Shown piece by piece: positions 25,890 through 35,583 of a stretch of 64,000 nucleotides of DNA. This stretch comes from an uncultured Christensenella sp. (lineage in GTDB: Bacteria > Bacillota > Clostridia > Christensenellales > Pumilibacteraceae). The DNA lies in NCBI GenBank assembly GCA_910578545.1, contig CAJTPT010000008.1:31908-95907 (forward strand), written 5' to 3'. A model generated the notes under the pieces. That model worked only from the letters and a program-made list of their open reading frames with translations. It did no database searches and was not told the origin of the DNA. Positions within the stretch are counted from its first letter, which is position 1. The number at the start of each line of letters is the position of its first letter. A program made the translations under genes and the position numbers.

Positions 25890-27392
25890 ATGATACTTTC
25901 AATCACCGGAATAACAGGCAACATGGGTCAAGCGACGCTTGACGCACTCAAAAGCGTACAGGGCATAGACGAACTTCGACTGCTCGCGCACAACGAAAAG
26001 CGTATCAAAAAGCTACTTAAAAAGCACAAGGATATGCTAAGTCGTATTAAGGTTATTCACGGTGGTATGGCAAGTCGCGAGGCGGTGTCCGAGATCGTAA
26101 ACGGCGCCGACCTTATTATCAACATGGCGGCGGTCATTCCGCCCCGCGCCGATAATAATCCCAAGGCGGCGGTAGCGTGCAATCAAACGGGCGCGTTTTA
26201 TCTGGTCGAGGAAATCGAAAAGCAAGCCGTTCAGCCCGCGCTCGTTCACGTATCGACGGTCGCGGTTTACGGCAACCGCTCGGGCGCACACCGATTCGGC
26301 AGAGTGAGCGACCCGCTTTGCGCTACACCGCTCGACGCATACTCTACTACCAAAATGCGCGCCGAAAAGCGCGTTATGGACAGCGATATCCAAAAATGGG
26401 CGATACTCCGTCAATCGGCAATGCTTCATCCGCAAATGCTGTCCGACAATATTCACGACGGACTTATGTTCCACACGGTGTACGACGCGCCGCTCGAGTG
26501 GATAACGGCAAATGACAGCGGTCGGCTTATAGCCAATATCGTGCGTAAGTTTATAGGCGACGAAATGCCCGACGGGTTTTGGCGCAGGTGCTTTAACATT
26601 GCGGGCGGCGCGGACTGCCGCAGATACGGCCTGCACACCTTCGACGAGGGCTTTGTGATCGTGGGCGGAAGCACAAAGGACTTTTTCAAGCCGTACTACA
26701 ACGCCACGCGCAATTTTCACGGCATATGGTATGCGGACGGCGACGAGCTTAACGACATGTTTGATTTCCGCCGCGAAACGCCCGAAAGCTATTGGAAGCT
26801 GATCTTTAAAACCCACCCTGTTTTCAAGCTTGGCAGGCTCGTGCCCAAGCGCGTGATCGGACACTTCGTTGTCGGACGGCTGCTCAAAAGCAAAAACGCG
26901 CCCGCATACTGGGCAAAGCACAACGACACGGCGCGCATACAAGCATACTTCGGCGGCTACGAAAACTACGAAAAGCTCAAGACTGCCGAATGGAAGGACT
27001 ACCCGACTATTGCCGATCTGAAAAAAATAACCCAAAACGAAAGTCCTATCGAGTACGGGTTTGACGTAAACAAGCCGGATTGTAAAATAACCGAGCAGGA
27101 TTTGATAAACGTAGCCACGGCGCGCGGCGGCAAGCTTTTGAGTAAATACGACGGCGATATGTACAAAACGCTCGAGTGGCAAAACGCCGACGGCGTAATC
27201 TTTACCGCCAAGCCGTACACCGTGCTTCGCGGCGGACACTGGCATTGCCGCGCGTATGACGAGTTTGTATGGGATTACGACAAACAGGCAAAGACCGACA
27301 AAGTTCTGGCGTCGGTATGGTACGACTCGCACGACCCGTCCGAAAACTATGTATACTCGTTTGACGACGAATTCAACACACATTTGGAATAA
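25890..27392 (+). CDS. NAD-dependent epimerase/dehydratase (extended SDR) with C-terminal extension
   Basis: 500 residues. The Rossmann N-terminus has ITGITGNMGQATLDAL (dinucleotide site GxxGxxG), a strand ending VHVSTVAVYGNR, and the S/Y/K-type segment LDAYSTTKMRAEK (about 149-161). The first 290 residues are an ordinary extended SDR that would oxidise, epimerise or dehydrate a nucleotide sugar or similar; the following 200 residues are an unrecognised extension. The ATG at 25890 follows GGAG by seven bases; a longer frame reaching back into the ClC gene is not the real start. It ends three bases before the ferredoxin gene. Confidence 0.8.
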   Translation: MILSITGITGNMGQATLDALKSVQGIDELRLLAHNEKRIKKLLKKHKDMLSRIKVIHGGMASREAVSEIVNGADLIINMAAVIPPRADNNPKAAVACNQTGAFYLVEEIEKQAVQPALVHVSTVAVYGNRSGAHRFGRVSDPLCATPLDAYSTTKMRAEKRVMDSDIQKWAILRQSAMLHPQMLSDNIHDGLMFHTVYDAPLEWITANDSGRLIANIVRKFIGDEMPDGFWRRCFNIAGGADCRRYGLHTFDEGFVIVGGSTKDFFKPYYNATRNFHGIWYADGDELNDMFDFRRETPESYWKLIFKTHPVFKLGRLVPKRVIGHFVVGRLLKSKNAPAYWAKHNDTARIQAYFGGYENYEKLKTAEWKDYPTIADLKKITQNESPIEYGFDVNKPDCKITEQDLINVATARGGKLLSKYDGDMYKTLEWQNADGVIFTAKPYTVLRGGHWHCRAYDEFVWDYDKQAKTDKVLASVWYDSHDPSENYVYSFDDEFNTHLE

Positions 27393-27395
27393 ACT

Positions 27396-28271
27396 ATGAA
27401 AATAATAATGTATTACTTTTCGGGCACGGGCAATACAAAAAAGATAACCGAGCTTTACGAACAGGCTTTTGCCGAACAGGGCGAGGTTGCTACGTCCGTC
27501 AGCCTTCCGATACACACACCAAACGACCCCGACGCGTTTGACATGATAGGAATAGGCTATCCCGTACATGCGTTTAACGTGCCTAAGCTTGTTTTGGATT
27601 TTTGCAAGAAACTGCCCAAAATCAATAAGCACGGGCAAAAAAAGCAGGTGTTTATTTATAAGACGTCGGGCGAGCCGGTGCGCATGAACGATATCTCGTC
27701 ACTCAAGCTTATCAAAATACTCAAAAGCCGCGGGTACGACGTTTTGACCGAGCGCCGTTATATCATGCCGTACAATATGATATTCCGCCATAGCGACAGT
27801 GCGGCGTACAAAATGTGGTCGTACGCGCAAAAGCTTGTTCCGCTCGACGTGGCGGAAGTAATCGCGGGCGAACGACGCATGCCAAAAAAGATGTTTATGG
27901 GCGGACTCATAGCTTGGATAATGCGTTGCGAGCATTGGGGCGCACGTCTTATCGGGCGGTTTTTCTCCGCCGAAAGCTGGTGCGTAAAGTGCGGCAAGTG
28001 CGCCAACACCTGCCCCGTCGGAAATATCAAAATTACCAAAAAGGGCAAGGTCAAGTTCGGAGGCAAGTGCACTATATGTATGCGCTGTGCCTTTACATGT
28101 CCCAAAAACGCGATAAACGCAGGACTGCTCGAGGGCTGGAAGGTAAACGGCGAATACTCGTTTGAAGAGCCGGAAGCGCCCACCCCGAGCAAGCACGACA
28201 ACTATTGCAAAAAAGCCTACGACCGTTATTACGCCGAGGCGGACGCAAGAATTCGGAATGCGGAATTATAA
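27396..28271 (+). CDS. EFR1-type flavodoxin/ferredoxin fusion protein
   Basis: 291 residues. An N-terminal flavodoxin-like domain begins YYFSGTGNTKKI (6-17, FMN phosphate loop). A C-terminal 2x[4Fe-4S] ferredoxin carries CVKCGKCANTCPVGNI and CTICMRCAFTCPKNA (about 200-240). This layout fits intracellular electron transfer between FMN and iron-sulfur centres in anaerobes; the partner is unknown, though the SDR three bases upstream is a candidate. The last codons, encoding RIRNAEL-stop, are made of the dispersed GGAATTA repeat, so the original C-terminus may have been altered. Confidence 0.88.
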   Translation: MKIIMYYFSGTGNTKKITELYEQAFAEQGEVATSVSLPIHTPNDPDAFDMIGIGYPVHAFNVPKLVLDFCKKLPKINKHGQKKQVFIYKTSGEPVRMNDISSLKLIKILKSRGYDVLTERRYIMPYNMIFRHSDSAAYKMWSYAQKLVPLDVAEVIAGERRMPKKMFMGGLIAWIMRCEHWGARLIGRFFSAESWCVKCGKCANTCPVGNIKITKKGKVKFGGKCTICMRCAFTCPKNAINAGLLEGWKVNGEYSFEEPEAPTPSKHDNYCKKAYDRYYAEADARIRNAEL

Positions 28272-28387
28272 ATTCGGAATTAATAATAAACGAGAATAAC
28301 AAAGCGCGGAATTCCGCGCTTTTCTTTTTGTATATACTTATTGTTCGCGGGATCCTTCGCGTTGCTCCGGACGACAAACAACCTAAA
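28250..28387. repeat. Repeat island: GGAATTA motifs, terminator and GATCCTTCGCG element
   Basis: Three GGAATTA-type motifs run from inside the ferredoxin gene into the spacer (28250-28290). After the terminator comes GGGATCCTTCGCGTTGCTCC (28349-28368), related to the elements near 7020 and 38855. Confidence 0.5.
28301..28331 (+). terminator. Rho-independent terminator of the 20-28 kb operon
   Basis: The perfect palindrome AAAGCGCGGAATTCCGCGCTTT (28301-28322) is followed by TCTTTTTG on the plus strand. It separates the plus-strand operon from convergent addA. Confidence 0.8.
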
Positions 28388-31300
28388 CTATTTAATTGGC
28401 TTTGCAATACTCGTTTTCACCCTGTCTTGAATATCCATTATTTCACCCGACTCAAACGAGTACAAAACGGCGCGCTTTACTTTTAGCGGGGTCGTGCGCT
28501 CGACGGCTTCGGTGTACAGTCTTAACTGCGTTTTGTACGCGGTGTTATTTAGGTGCGACGGATTGCCCGTTTTGTAGTCGATAATAGTCGCCGTGCCGTT
28601 CGTATCCACTATCAGTAAATCGATAACGCCCTGAACAAGCACGTCGCCCACGGCTTCCGCGCCGTAAACTTCGTTTGCGGGCATATTGACTATAAAGTAC
28701 CGTTCCTTGGCGACAAACGCCGCGCCGTCGGTAAGAGGGCGCATGACTTCCGCCGCGCGCAATATTTCCGCTTTGTCCACAAGATTAAAGTTATCGCTCT
28801 CGCGCTCGAGATAATCGAGGTCGGGGTTAGCAAAGTCCATTAGTTCCATTGCGCGATGGTAGGCAGTGCCGCGAATACGCGCGTCAACGTCGTCCTCGTG
28901 CGCGCCGTCCGCGGCGTAGTCGTGCGTTATTACAGGCATGACAGTCGGCGCTTCCTCGTCCTCCGCCGCCTTGTGCGCCGCGGCGGTAACGCAGGTCTTT
29001 ATGGGAATAACGGTTAGTCTTTGTCTGTCGGCGTTGTAGTCTGCGGCAAGAGCGTGCGCGGCTTTTATCGCCTCTTCGAGCTCGGGATTGCGTGCAATAG
29101 GCGGCTCCATCTCCCCCGCCTCGATGGGTGAAAGCGTGACCGGTTTTGTCGGTATGCCGTAAAACACGCCCAAAATATTTCCGCATTCGCGCGGTTCCTT
29201 TTGCTTAATGCCGTTGCTCTTGCCCGTCACTACAAGCGTGTTTTGCGCACGGGTGAGCGCGACATACAAAAGCCGCAATTCTTCCGCCCGCGCACGGTCG
29301 GGATAGCGCACGTTTTCCACAAGCCACGGAGCGGTGGGGATCAGCTCGCGCGTTTCGTCGGGAAGCTTTACAAACACGCCGCGCTCGGACACCGATACCT
29401 TTTTGTATCTGTCGCTCTCGTTAAACTTTTTGGCAGTGTCGGCGACAATGACCAATTCGTATTCCAAACCCTTGGACGCGTGGATAGTCGTTATCGTCAC
29501 AGCGTCGTCGCTCGCGCCTGTCTTCAGCTCGAAGTCGGTGCTGTCAAAGTAATTTAAAAACTCATGCATACCGAGCTCGCGGTCGGCAGCGAAGCTTATC
29601 AGCGCTTCCACCGCCTCGGCGTTGCCGCCGCGCTCGTAAACGTGCGTAAAGTAATCGGTCTTAGCCGTGATAATGCCCAAAACGTCGGCGCAATCGCGAG
29701 TGAGCGCCGCCTTGGCTATCTCGTCGCGAACGGTCAAAAAGGCATTGATTTTGCCCTCGAGCCAGCCGCGGTACGCCGTCACCTTCTGCCAAAACGCGTA
29801 ACCGCGCTTGCCATCGAATATGGGCAGTACGCCGTTTTTTGCGGCAAGGCTCTCGCCCGTCAACGCTATTTCCATAAGCTCGCCGTCGGTAAAACCGCCG
29901 AGCGCCGAGTGCATTGCGGTGTACAATGCAATGTCGTCAAACCTGTTGTCCGCGCACCGCATAATATCGACGAGCGCAACCACGTCGGGGCAGTCCTTGG
30001 CTTTGCCGCGCTTGCCCATCGAGTATTTAACGCCGCGGCTTTTCAGCTCGCTCTCGAGCGCCGCGCAAAACCGCGTGCCGAGCGAACGAGCGAGCACCGC
30101 TATCTTACCGAGCGGAACGTCCTTGTGCGTATCCGCAAATCGAACTATCATGTCGGCGATAAGCTTTGCCTCGTCGTCCGACTTTTCCGACCCACAGTCC
30201 GATACGACCGAATACCCCGAAAGGTCGCGCTCGTTCTTCCACGAAGTCGCCGCCCTCTGCTTTTTTTCGACGGGCACGAGGTACAGCCCCGCGTCGCCGC
30301 CCGAAAGAGCTTTGTTGCCCCAAACGAGCCGCTGTTCGGGACTTGCGTAATCCACGCCGCCGAAGTCTACAGTCATTGTTCCGTCAAACACCTTATTTAT
30401 AAAGTCGATTACGGTTTGGGTCGAGCGGAAGTTGTCGGACAGCGGAATATGATTGTAGTCCGGGCTCTTTATCGCATTTATAAAATGCTCGGGCGAGCAT
30501 CGCCTAAACCCGTAGATAGATTGCTTGACGTCGCCTACCAAAAACATCTCGGCGCCCGCCGCTTTTAATCTATCCGCGATTGCCGATTGCAGTGGGTTGA
30601 CGTCCTGAAACTCATCTATAAAAACAAACTTGAGCGTGCGCGCGATTTCGCCGAGGCACTGCTCGTCGCAAAGCACCGCGTACGCGCCGTGCTCGAGGTC
30701 GGAATAGTCGATTTTACCAAGCCGCTCCTTGCGTTCGCGGTAGCCGTCGTAGGCGTCGAGGGCAACCGCTTTAAGCGCCGCCGCGTATTCCGCGCCGTCC
30801 ACGGTTTTGGCTTTGACCGCAAGCGCGCAAAACTCGCGCAGCTTTTTGCACTCGCCCTTCATTGCAAGCACGCGCTCGTTAAGCTCGTCGCGGTAGTCGA
30901 GCGTTTTCGTTCGACTGCTTGCCCTGGACAGCTCGTCGATTTTACCGTCTATATAATCGATCATCTCGTCGCACATGTCCGCGCGATCCGGCATGTCCGC
31001 CGCAACAAGGTCAAGCTTGATTTCCGCTATCCTGCGTTTAAGACCGTCAACCCGCTCGCGCACTATTCCGTCCAACTCGGCAAAGCTGTCGCTGTCGGGC
31101 GAAACGGAAGTGAGGTACCCTATCGGGTCGGGCATGGAAAGCGCAAACTCGAGTATCTCACCCACGGTGTCCTTGACTGTATCGTCGCTACGCCTTGTGC
31201 TTAAAATATCGTACATCACCGAAAAGAATGGCGAAGCGTTTGCCCACGCGCGGGCGACGGCGCTTTCCACTACGTCCGCGCGAATGCCGTCCGCTTCCCC

Positions 31301-31675
31301 TTCCTCGCAAATGACGGCGGACGGATCGATGCGCGCCGCAAAAAAGTACGTTTTGACTAACCGCTGACAATAGCTGTGCAAGGTGCCTATGTTGGCGGTG
31401 GGCAGACTGTCGAGCGCGGCGGTAGCGATTTTTTCGTACTTTTTTTCCGCTTTGAGCTCGTACAGCTTTTCGGTGAGCTTGACGCGCATGTCCGCGGCGG
31501 ACGCGCGGGTAAACGTGACGATAAGCATTTCGCTAAGGTCCTTTGCCTCGCCGCTTTTAAGCTTTTCGATTATACGCGCTATCATGACGGTCGTTTTGCC
31601 GCTGCCCGCGCCCGCCGATACTATTATATTCCCGCGCTCGAATACGGCGCGTTTTTGGTTTTCGGTAAAGCCCAT
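28388..31675 (-). CDS. addA: ATP-dependent helicase/nuclease subunit A
   Basis: 1095 residues. Large subunit of the AddAB helicase-nuclease that resects double-strand breaks to start homologous recombination. UvrD-type helicase: Walker A SAGAGSGKTT (20-29), Walker B FIDEFQD (about 352-358), motif IV-VI sequences (LSDNFRSTQTV, TTIHASKGLEYELV, LLYVALTRAQNTLVV). The C-terminal RecB-like nuclease has GVIDLLIVD and Asp1033/Lys1035 in IDYKTG. The ATG at 31675 lies two bases after the addB stop, so translation is coupled. It is somewhat shorter than Bacillus AddA (about 1230). Confidence 0.96.
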   Translation of the reverse strand: MGFTENQKRAVFERGNIIVSAGAGSGKTTVMIARIIEKLKSGEAKDLSEMLIVTFTRASAADMRVKLTEKLYELKAEKKYEKIATAALDSLPTANIGTLHSYCQRLVKTYFFAARIDPSAVICEEGEADGIRADVVESAVARAWANASPFFSVMYDILSTRRSDDTVKDTVGEILEFALSMPDPIGYLTSVSPDSDSFAELDGIVRERVDGLKRRIAEIKLDLVAADMPDRADMCDEMIDYIDGKIDELSRASSRTKTLDYRDELNERVLAMKGECKKLREFCALAVKAKTVDGAEYAAALKAVALDAYDGYRERKERLGKIDYSDLEHGAYAVLCDEQCLGEIARTLKFVFIDEFQDVNPLQSAIADRLKAAGAEMFLVGDVKQSIYGFRRCSPEHFINAIKSPDYNHIPLSDNFRSTQTVIDFINKVFDGTMTVDFGGVDYASPEQRLVWGNKALSGGDAGLYLVPVEKKQRAATSWKNERDLSGYSVVSDCGSEKSDDEAKLIADMIVRFADTHKDVPLGKIAVLARSLGTRFCAALESELKSRGVKYSMGKRGKAKDCPDVVALVDIMRCADNRFDDIALYTAMHSALGGFTDGELMEIALTGESLAAKNGVLPIFDGKRGYAFWQKVTAYRGWLEGKINAFLTVRDEIAKAALTRDCADVLGIITAKTDYFTHVYERGGNAEAVEALISFAADRELGMHEFLNYFDSTDFELKTGASDDAVTITTIHASKGLEYELVIVADTAKKFNESDRYKKVSVSERGVFVKLPDETRELIPTAPWLVENVRYPDRARAEELRLLYVALTRAQNTLVVTGKSNGIKQKEPRECGNILGVFYGIPTKPVTLSPIEAGEMEPPIARNPELEEAIKAAHALAADYNADRQRLTVIPIKTCVTAAAHKAAEDEEAPTVMPVITHDYAADGAHEDDVDARIRGTAYHRAMELMDFANPDLDYLERESDNFNLVDKAEILRAAEVMRPLTDGAAFVAKERYFIVNMPANEVYGAEAVGDVLVQGVIDLLIVDTNGTATIIDYKTGNPSHLNNTAYKTQLRLYTEAVERTTPLKVKRAVLYSFESGEIMDIQDRVKTSIAKPIK

Positions 31676-31677
31676 GA

Positions 31678-34461
31678 CTATTCCACCCCGTCGTTGCTGT
31701 CGTCGTCGGTAACACGAGCAATCCCGCCGCCGCATATACCTATATACGGACAACGCTCGCACGCCTTATCCACGGGCGAACGCTCGATATGCCCCGCCGC
31801 AATCTCGTCCGCGGCAACATCGGCGTTGTTCATGCACTTCTTTTTTAAATCGGCAAACTCGGCTTTATCCATAAGCCCCTTGGTAATCCGCCCGTCAAAG
31901 ACGATGCCGCCGCCTTTGTCGGACTTGAGTCGTACGGGAACGATTTCCGATTTATCCCCGCCCGCAATAAGCGTATTGTCGTAATCGAGCGCGACAGATA
32001 CGTCCTTTACAAGACAGCCCGACATATTCTGCTCGGGCGTGCCGCCCGCAGTGTACTTTTTGCTCTGTCGCACGTAAAACACGCCCGTTACGTCGTACGG
32101 AACGGCGCAGGCGTACAGCGGAAGCTGCATGTCGCAACCGTTAAGACATTCCTTAAGCTCGAACTTTTTGTTGCCCGTTTTGTAGTCCATTATGCGCGCC
32201 TGATTGCCGCATACGTCGTATCTGTCTATACAGCCCACAAACTCGAGCTCCGCGGTTTTTCCAAGCTTAATGCCGCCCACCCATTCCTCGGTCGCTTTCA
32301 CCTTGTAGTTGCCGAGTTTCAGTATTTTGGCGTTGACCTCGGCAAAGTCCGCCGCGTCGTCGAGTATGCGCGCGTGCTCGGCGGGCGTGAGCGTGATATT
32401 GTGATTGCCGAGTATCGTGTTTACCGCGCTTTCCACCTTGTCGCGCGAACAGTCCAAATCGCCGAGCGCGAAATCCTGCATAAACTCGTGCACTATTATT
32501 CCGAAGTCGGGCGCGCCAAAGCCCTCGCGCCGTTCCTTTATGCCGACGGTGTCGCTTAAAAACCGCTTGTACGGGCAGGTAAACCAGTGCGACAGCTCAG
32601 TCGCCGACAATGTCTTTTTGTCAAGCTTGCCCACGCAGTCGGTGGGTTGCGGCGCGATTGCCGCGCTTTGTTGAGTAGCTGTTTTAAGCGATTCGCCGTA
32701 CTTGGTCATGCCCCGTGCGGCAAGCTCGCGCGCAGACGACGGCACCGCCGCACGGCGCACGATAAAGTCTATATCGTCGCTATTGAATAACGCCGCGCGC
32801 TGCTCTGCGTAATCTGACGACTGCTTGACCGTGCCAAGCTCGTTAATAAAAGTTGCGGGCTTACCGCTTGCCGCCGAGTACGTCAAAAACACGCTATCGG
32901 CGTTTAGCACGACCGCTTTAAGCTCGTCGCGCGATTGCTTGTTGCGCTGATAAACGGACGGCTCGATAACGCCGCCGAGCGCGTTAAGCTCGATATCGGA
33001 AATCAGCCCTGTATCGGCTATGGCGGGCGGCATTACGCCCTCGTTAAAATGCGTTACGTAGAGGCGCTTGACCGAAGAAAGCCTAAGCGTTTGCGGCATG
33101 GTGACGGTAACGCAGTCGCGCTCCCGCGGCACCGAATTGACATTGACCGACTGCGCCGCCGAAAAGAACATTCTTGCGTCTATATCAAACGCGCCGGTGC
33201 CGTACCGTCTTAGGCTGTCTATAAGCCCGAGTATGGGCGTCACGCAGTCCGTTTCGAGCCGCTGTCTTTCAGCCTTTGCCGCACAGTCCAAATATTCCAA
33301 AGCGCGCAATGCCGCCGCGCAAAAATCATTGTTTTCGCCAAACGCCGCGACTGCGCCCATGCCGACTTGCGCCGCGCGTTTTGCCCCGTCGGACTTAAAC
33401 TCGAAGCTTTTGGGCACAAACGACAGCGCACCGCTTTTCACCTCGAACAACAGCATTTCGCTATCCTCGGCGGCGATATCCACAAAAGGGTTTTTGCATA
33501 ACGTCACAAGGCTTTCGCAGTCGATTGCGTTGCGACGCTCAAAGGCGTAGCGCAGTTTATACAAACATTCCAAAGCGACGAGAGGCGGCGTTACGAACAG
33601 AGCACGCGTTTCGTCGGTGTACGACGGGATTAGATATTCGGTAAGAATGCGCCGCAGTGCGCGCGGACTGTCGCACACGACCGCGCAGTCCGAGTAATGC
33701 CCGCCGTGCGCAATAACGCTGCGAATATCGAGCGCGATCTCCTTGTACTCGTCCACCCTGTCCGCCGCGCGGAACAGCGTTATATCGTCGCGCTTACCCG
33801 TCGGCTTTGCGGCGGTAAAAACATGAAAGGACTTGGCGTACTTGGCTATCTCGGAAAACACGCGCAGATTAAGCTTGGTAGTATCGGCATAGCCGATTGC
33901 GTAAAAATGCGAATTCTCGATTAGCGGCGAATATGGCGCACCGTCGATAAGCGCGGTAAGTCTGTCGGCGGGGTCGGAAAAGTCCGCCTTTATACGATCG
34001 TACTCCGCCTTGATAAGCGCAAGGTCGGCAAGCTTGGCCTTTGTCACACCGTCCGCATTGCACTCTTCGGGGGTGACGTCCGACGAAATTATCTGTTGCA
34101 GGGTTTCGTATGTTTCGCGTGCGAAGTCGCTGAACCCCGCCGCGCGGCCGTAGTATTTAAGCTTGTCCGCAACCGCCGCGATCGCGCGCGCGGTTATCAT
34201 TACGCACCCTTCTTTGCCGAGCGCCTTTTGCTTTTCGGCGACACGCCGCGACAAGCGGGAAAGAGTGAGCACCTCTACGTCTATCGCGCCGCAACAGCAA
34301 CTGCCGCAAAACAGCGCCTGCTCAACCGACTGCGTATAGCGGTCGGGGCAAAGCACTATATGATACTCGTCAAACGAAAACTCGCGGGCATTAAGCTTTT
34401 GCACAAGCCCGTCGAGCGCTTCGGGATAGCTTTTGTAAAGAAGCTGTGCGGTTTTTGTCAT
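31678..34461 (-). CDS. addB: ATP-dependent nuclease subunit B
   Basis: 927 residues. The partner of AddA contributes a second nuclease and an inactive helicase-like scaffold that recognises the recombination hotspot. The N-terminus lacks a good Walker A (GSCCCGAIDV in its place), which is uncommon for AddB. The C-terminal nuclease has ARIMDYKTG and the iron-sulfur cysteines Cys629 (WFTCPYKRFL), Cys901, Cys904 and Cys910 (CERCPYIGICGG). It is shorter than Bacillus AddB (about 1166). No Shine-Dalgarno precedes the ATG at 34461 and the -10 box ends six bases before it, so the message is predicted to be leaderless. Confidence 0.93.
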   Translation of the reverse strand: MTKTAQLLYKSYPEALDGLVQKLNAREFSFDEYHIVLCPDRYTQSVEQALFCGSCCCGAIDVEVLTLSRLSRRVAEKQKALGKEGCVMITARAIAAVADKLKYYGRAAGFSDFARETYETLQQIISSDVTPEECNADGVTKAKLADLALIKAEYDRIKADFSDPADRLTALIDGAPYSPLIENSHFYAIGYADTTKLNLRVFSEIAKYAKSFHVFTAAKPTGKRDDITLFRAADRVDEYKEIALDIRSVIAHGGHYSDCAVVCDSPRALRRILTEYLIPSYTDETRALFVTPPLVALECLYKLRYAFERRNAIDCESLVTLCKNPFVDIAAEDSEMLLFEVKSGALSFVPKSFEFKSDGAKRAAQVGMGAVAAFGENNDFCAAALRALEYLDCAAKAERQRLETDCVTPILGLIDSLRRYGTGAFDIDARMFFSAAQSVNVNSVPRERDCVTVTMPQTLRLSSVKRLYVTHFNEGVMPPAIADTGLISDIELNALGGVIEPSVYQRNKQSRDELKAVVLNADSVFLTYSAASGKPATFINELGTVKQSSDYAEQRAALFNSDDIDFIVRRAAVPSSARELAARGMTKYGESLKTATQQSAAIAPQPTDCVGKLDKKTLSATELSHWFTCPYKRFLSDTVGIKERREGFGAPDFGIIVHEFMQDFALGDLDCSRDKVESAVNTILGNHNITLTPAEHARILDDAADFAEVNAKILKLGNYKVKATEEWVGGIKLGKTAELEFVGCIDRYDVCGNQARIMDYKTGNKKFELKECLNGCDMQLPLYACAVPYDVTGVFYVRQSKKYTAGGTPEQNMSGCLVKDVSVALDYDNTLIAGGDKSEIVPVRLKSDKGGGIVFDGRITKGLMDKAEFADLKKKCMNNADVAADEIAAGHIERSPVDKACERCPYIGICGGGIARVTDDDSNDGVE

Positions 34462-34467
34462 ATTTCT

Positions 34468-34496
34468 ATTGTACAACCAAATACGCCAAAAAGCAA
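34468..34496 (-). promoter_or_regulatory. addB promoter, predicted leaderless
   Basis: TTGCTT (34496-34491), 17 bases, TACAAT (34473-34468) on the minus strand; six bases to the ATG at 34461. Confidence 0.7.
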
Positions 34497-34514
34497 GCAG
34501 TGGCGGATAATCGG

Positions 34515-34543
34515 TTGCCAAAATCGGAGGAATGTGGTATTAT
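34515..34543 (+). promoter_or_regulatory. Promoter of the lipoprotein/ATP-grasp operon
   Basis: TTGCCA (34515-34520), 17 bases, TATTAT (34538-34543). It diverges from the addB promoter, with 18 bases between the two -35 boxes. Confidence 0.6.
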
Positions 34544-34602
34544 ATGGACAATGAGCGGTACGGAATATGTCCGTAAATGATTTCGCTCATACGGATCGCT
34601 AC

Positions 34603-35583
34603 ATGAAAAAGACACTCGGAAAAATAACCTGCGCGGCGCTTGCCGCCGTTTCGGCGCTGTCGCTTGCGGCGTGCAGTACGGAAATAGCCGAATCGGCGTT
34701 TGACCACCCCCTGCCCTGGAACGACTCGTCCGAGTCGTACGAGCGGCTCGATTTTTCGGTCGAGGTGTTTAATACGCAAAAGAACGAAAGCCTAGACAAG
34801 CGCGTAAAAATCGGGAACGGCGCGGTAAGCTTTGTTCTTAACGAGGGCGAAGCGGGCGGCTACACGCGCATAGATACTACCTTTACTCTCACTTATCTTA
34901 ATATAGACGAGGCGGGAATCGACGCGGGACTTACCGACAAAGTAACAAGCACGGTCGTTTTCGAGCCTAAAAGCATGGCGGCAAAGAGCATGGAAAAAAC
35001 AGTCGCGCTTGCCGACCGCAAGGACAAGCCCAATCTGTCGTATACCGTAACGGCGGACTACTTTGACTCGCACAAGGCGACCATAACCTACCCCGTCACA
35101 AACAAGACAAGCACTATGTCGCTGTCCAAAAACGCCTGCCGCGACAATGAAATGATGCTGTACCTCGCGCGCGCGCAAAGCCTGTCGTCAAGCTCGTCCA
35201 CCAACTTTAACATGATAAATATTTTCGACTCTTTCAACACCGGCGAACCCGTCAACTACAATATATCGGTGACGGGCACGTCCGAGCGCTCCGTCGATAT
35301 AGGCGATTGGGTAAAGGAATTCGGAATCGAAAAAAAGGACGCCGATAACGAACAGGGCGCATCCTACCCCGTTAAGTGCATAACTACGTCACTAATGATA
35401 AACGCGACCAATCACGGGCCCGGTTATATCATATTGTTTGCCAAGGACAGCTTTAAGTCGGGCGGCAAGGAACACAAAAAAATCCCCGTCAAAATAGACT
35501 ACGACGAGTACATGAGCGGTAAACCCTACCGTCACACCATGTACACACTCACCTCTTGCTCGTTCGATAAACCTCAAGCATAA
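34603..35583 (+). CDS. Lipoprotein of unknown function
   Basis: 326 residues. The signal peptide MKKTLGKITCAALAAVSALSL ends in lipobox LAAC, so Cys about 24 would be lipidated and the protein anchored outside the membrane. The mature part is beta-rich (VNYNISVTGTSERSVDIG, YIILFAKDSFKSGGKEHK) with no recognised domain. The ATG at 34603 was chosen over one 36 bases upstream because only it gives a normal signal peptide. Its TAA overlaps the next ATG by one base (TAATG), linking it to the ATP-grasp ligase. Confidence 0.78.
   Translation: MKKTLGKITCAALAAVSALSLAACSTEIAESAFDHPLPWNDSSESYERLDFSVEVFNTQKNESLDKRVKIGNGAVSFVLNEGEAGGYTRIDTTFTLTYLNIDEAGIDAGLTDKVTSTVVFEPKSMAAKSMEKTVALADRKDKPNLSYTVTADYFDSHKATITYPVTNKTSTMSLSKNACRDNEMMLYLARAQSLSSSSSTNFNMINIFDSFNTGEPVNYNISVTGTSERSVDIGDWVKEFGIEKKDADNEQGASYPVKCITTSLMINATNHGPGYIILFAKDSFKSGGKEHKKIPVKIDYDEYMSGKPYRHTMYTLTSCSFDKPQA

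Noticed and set aside
26037..27638. 533-codon minus-strand open frame
   Set aside because: It is antisense to the SDR and ferredoxin genes, which have recognised motifs and ribosome-binding sites. No domain was seen.
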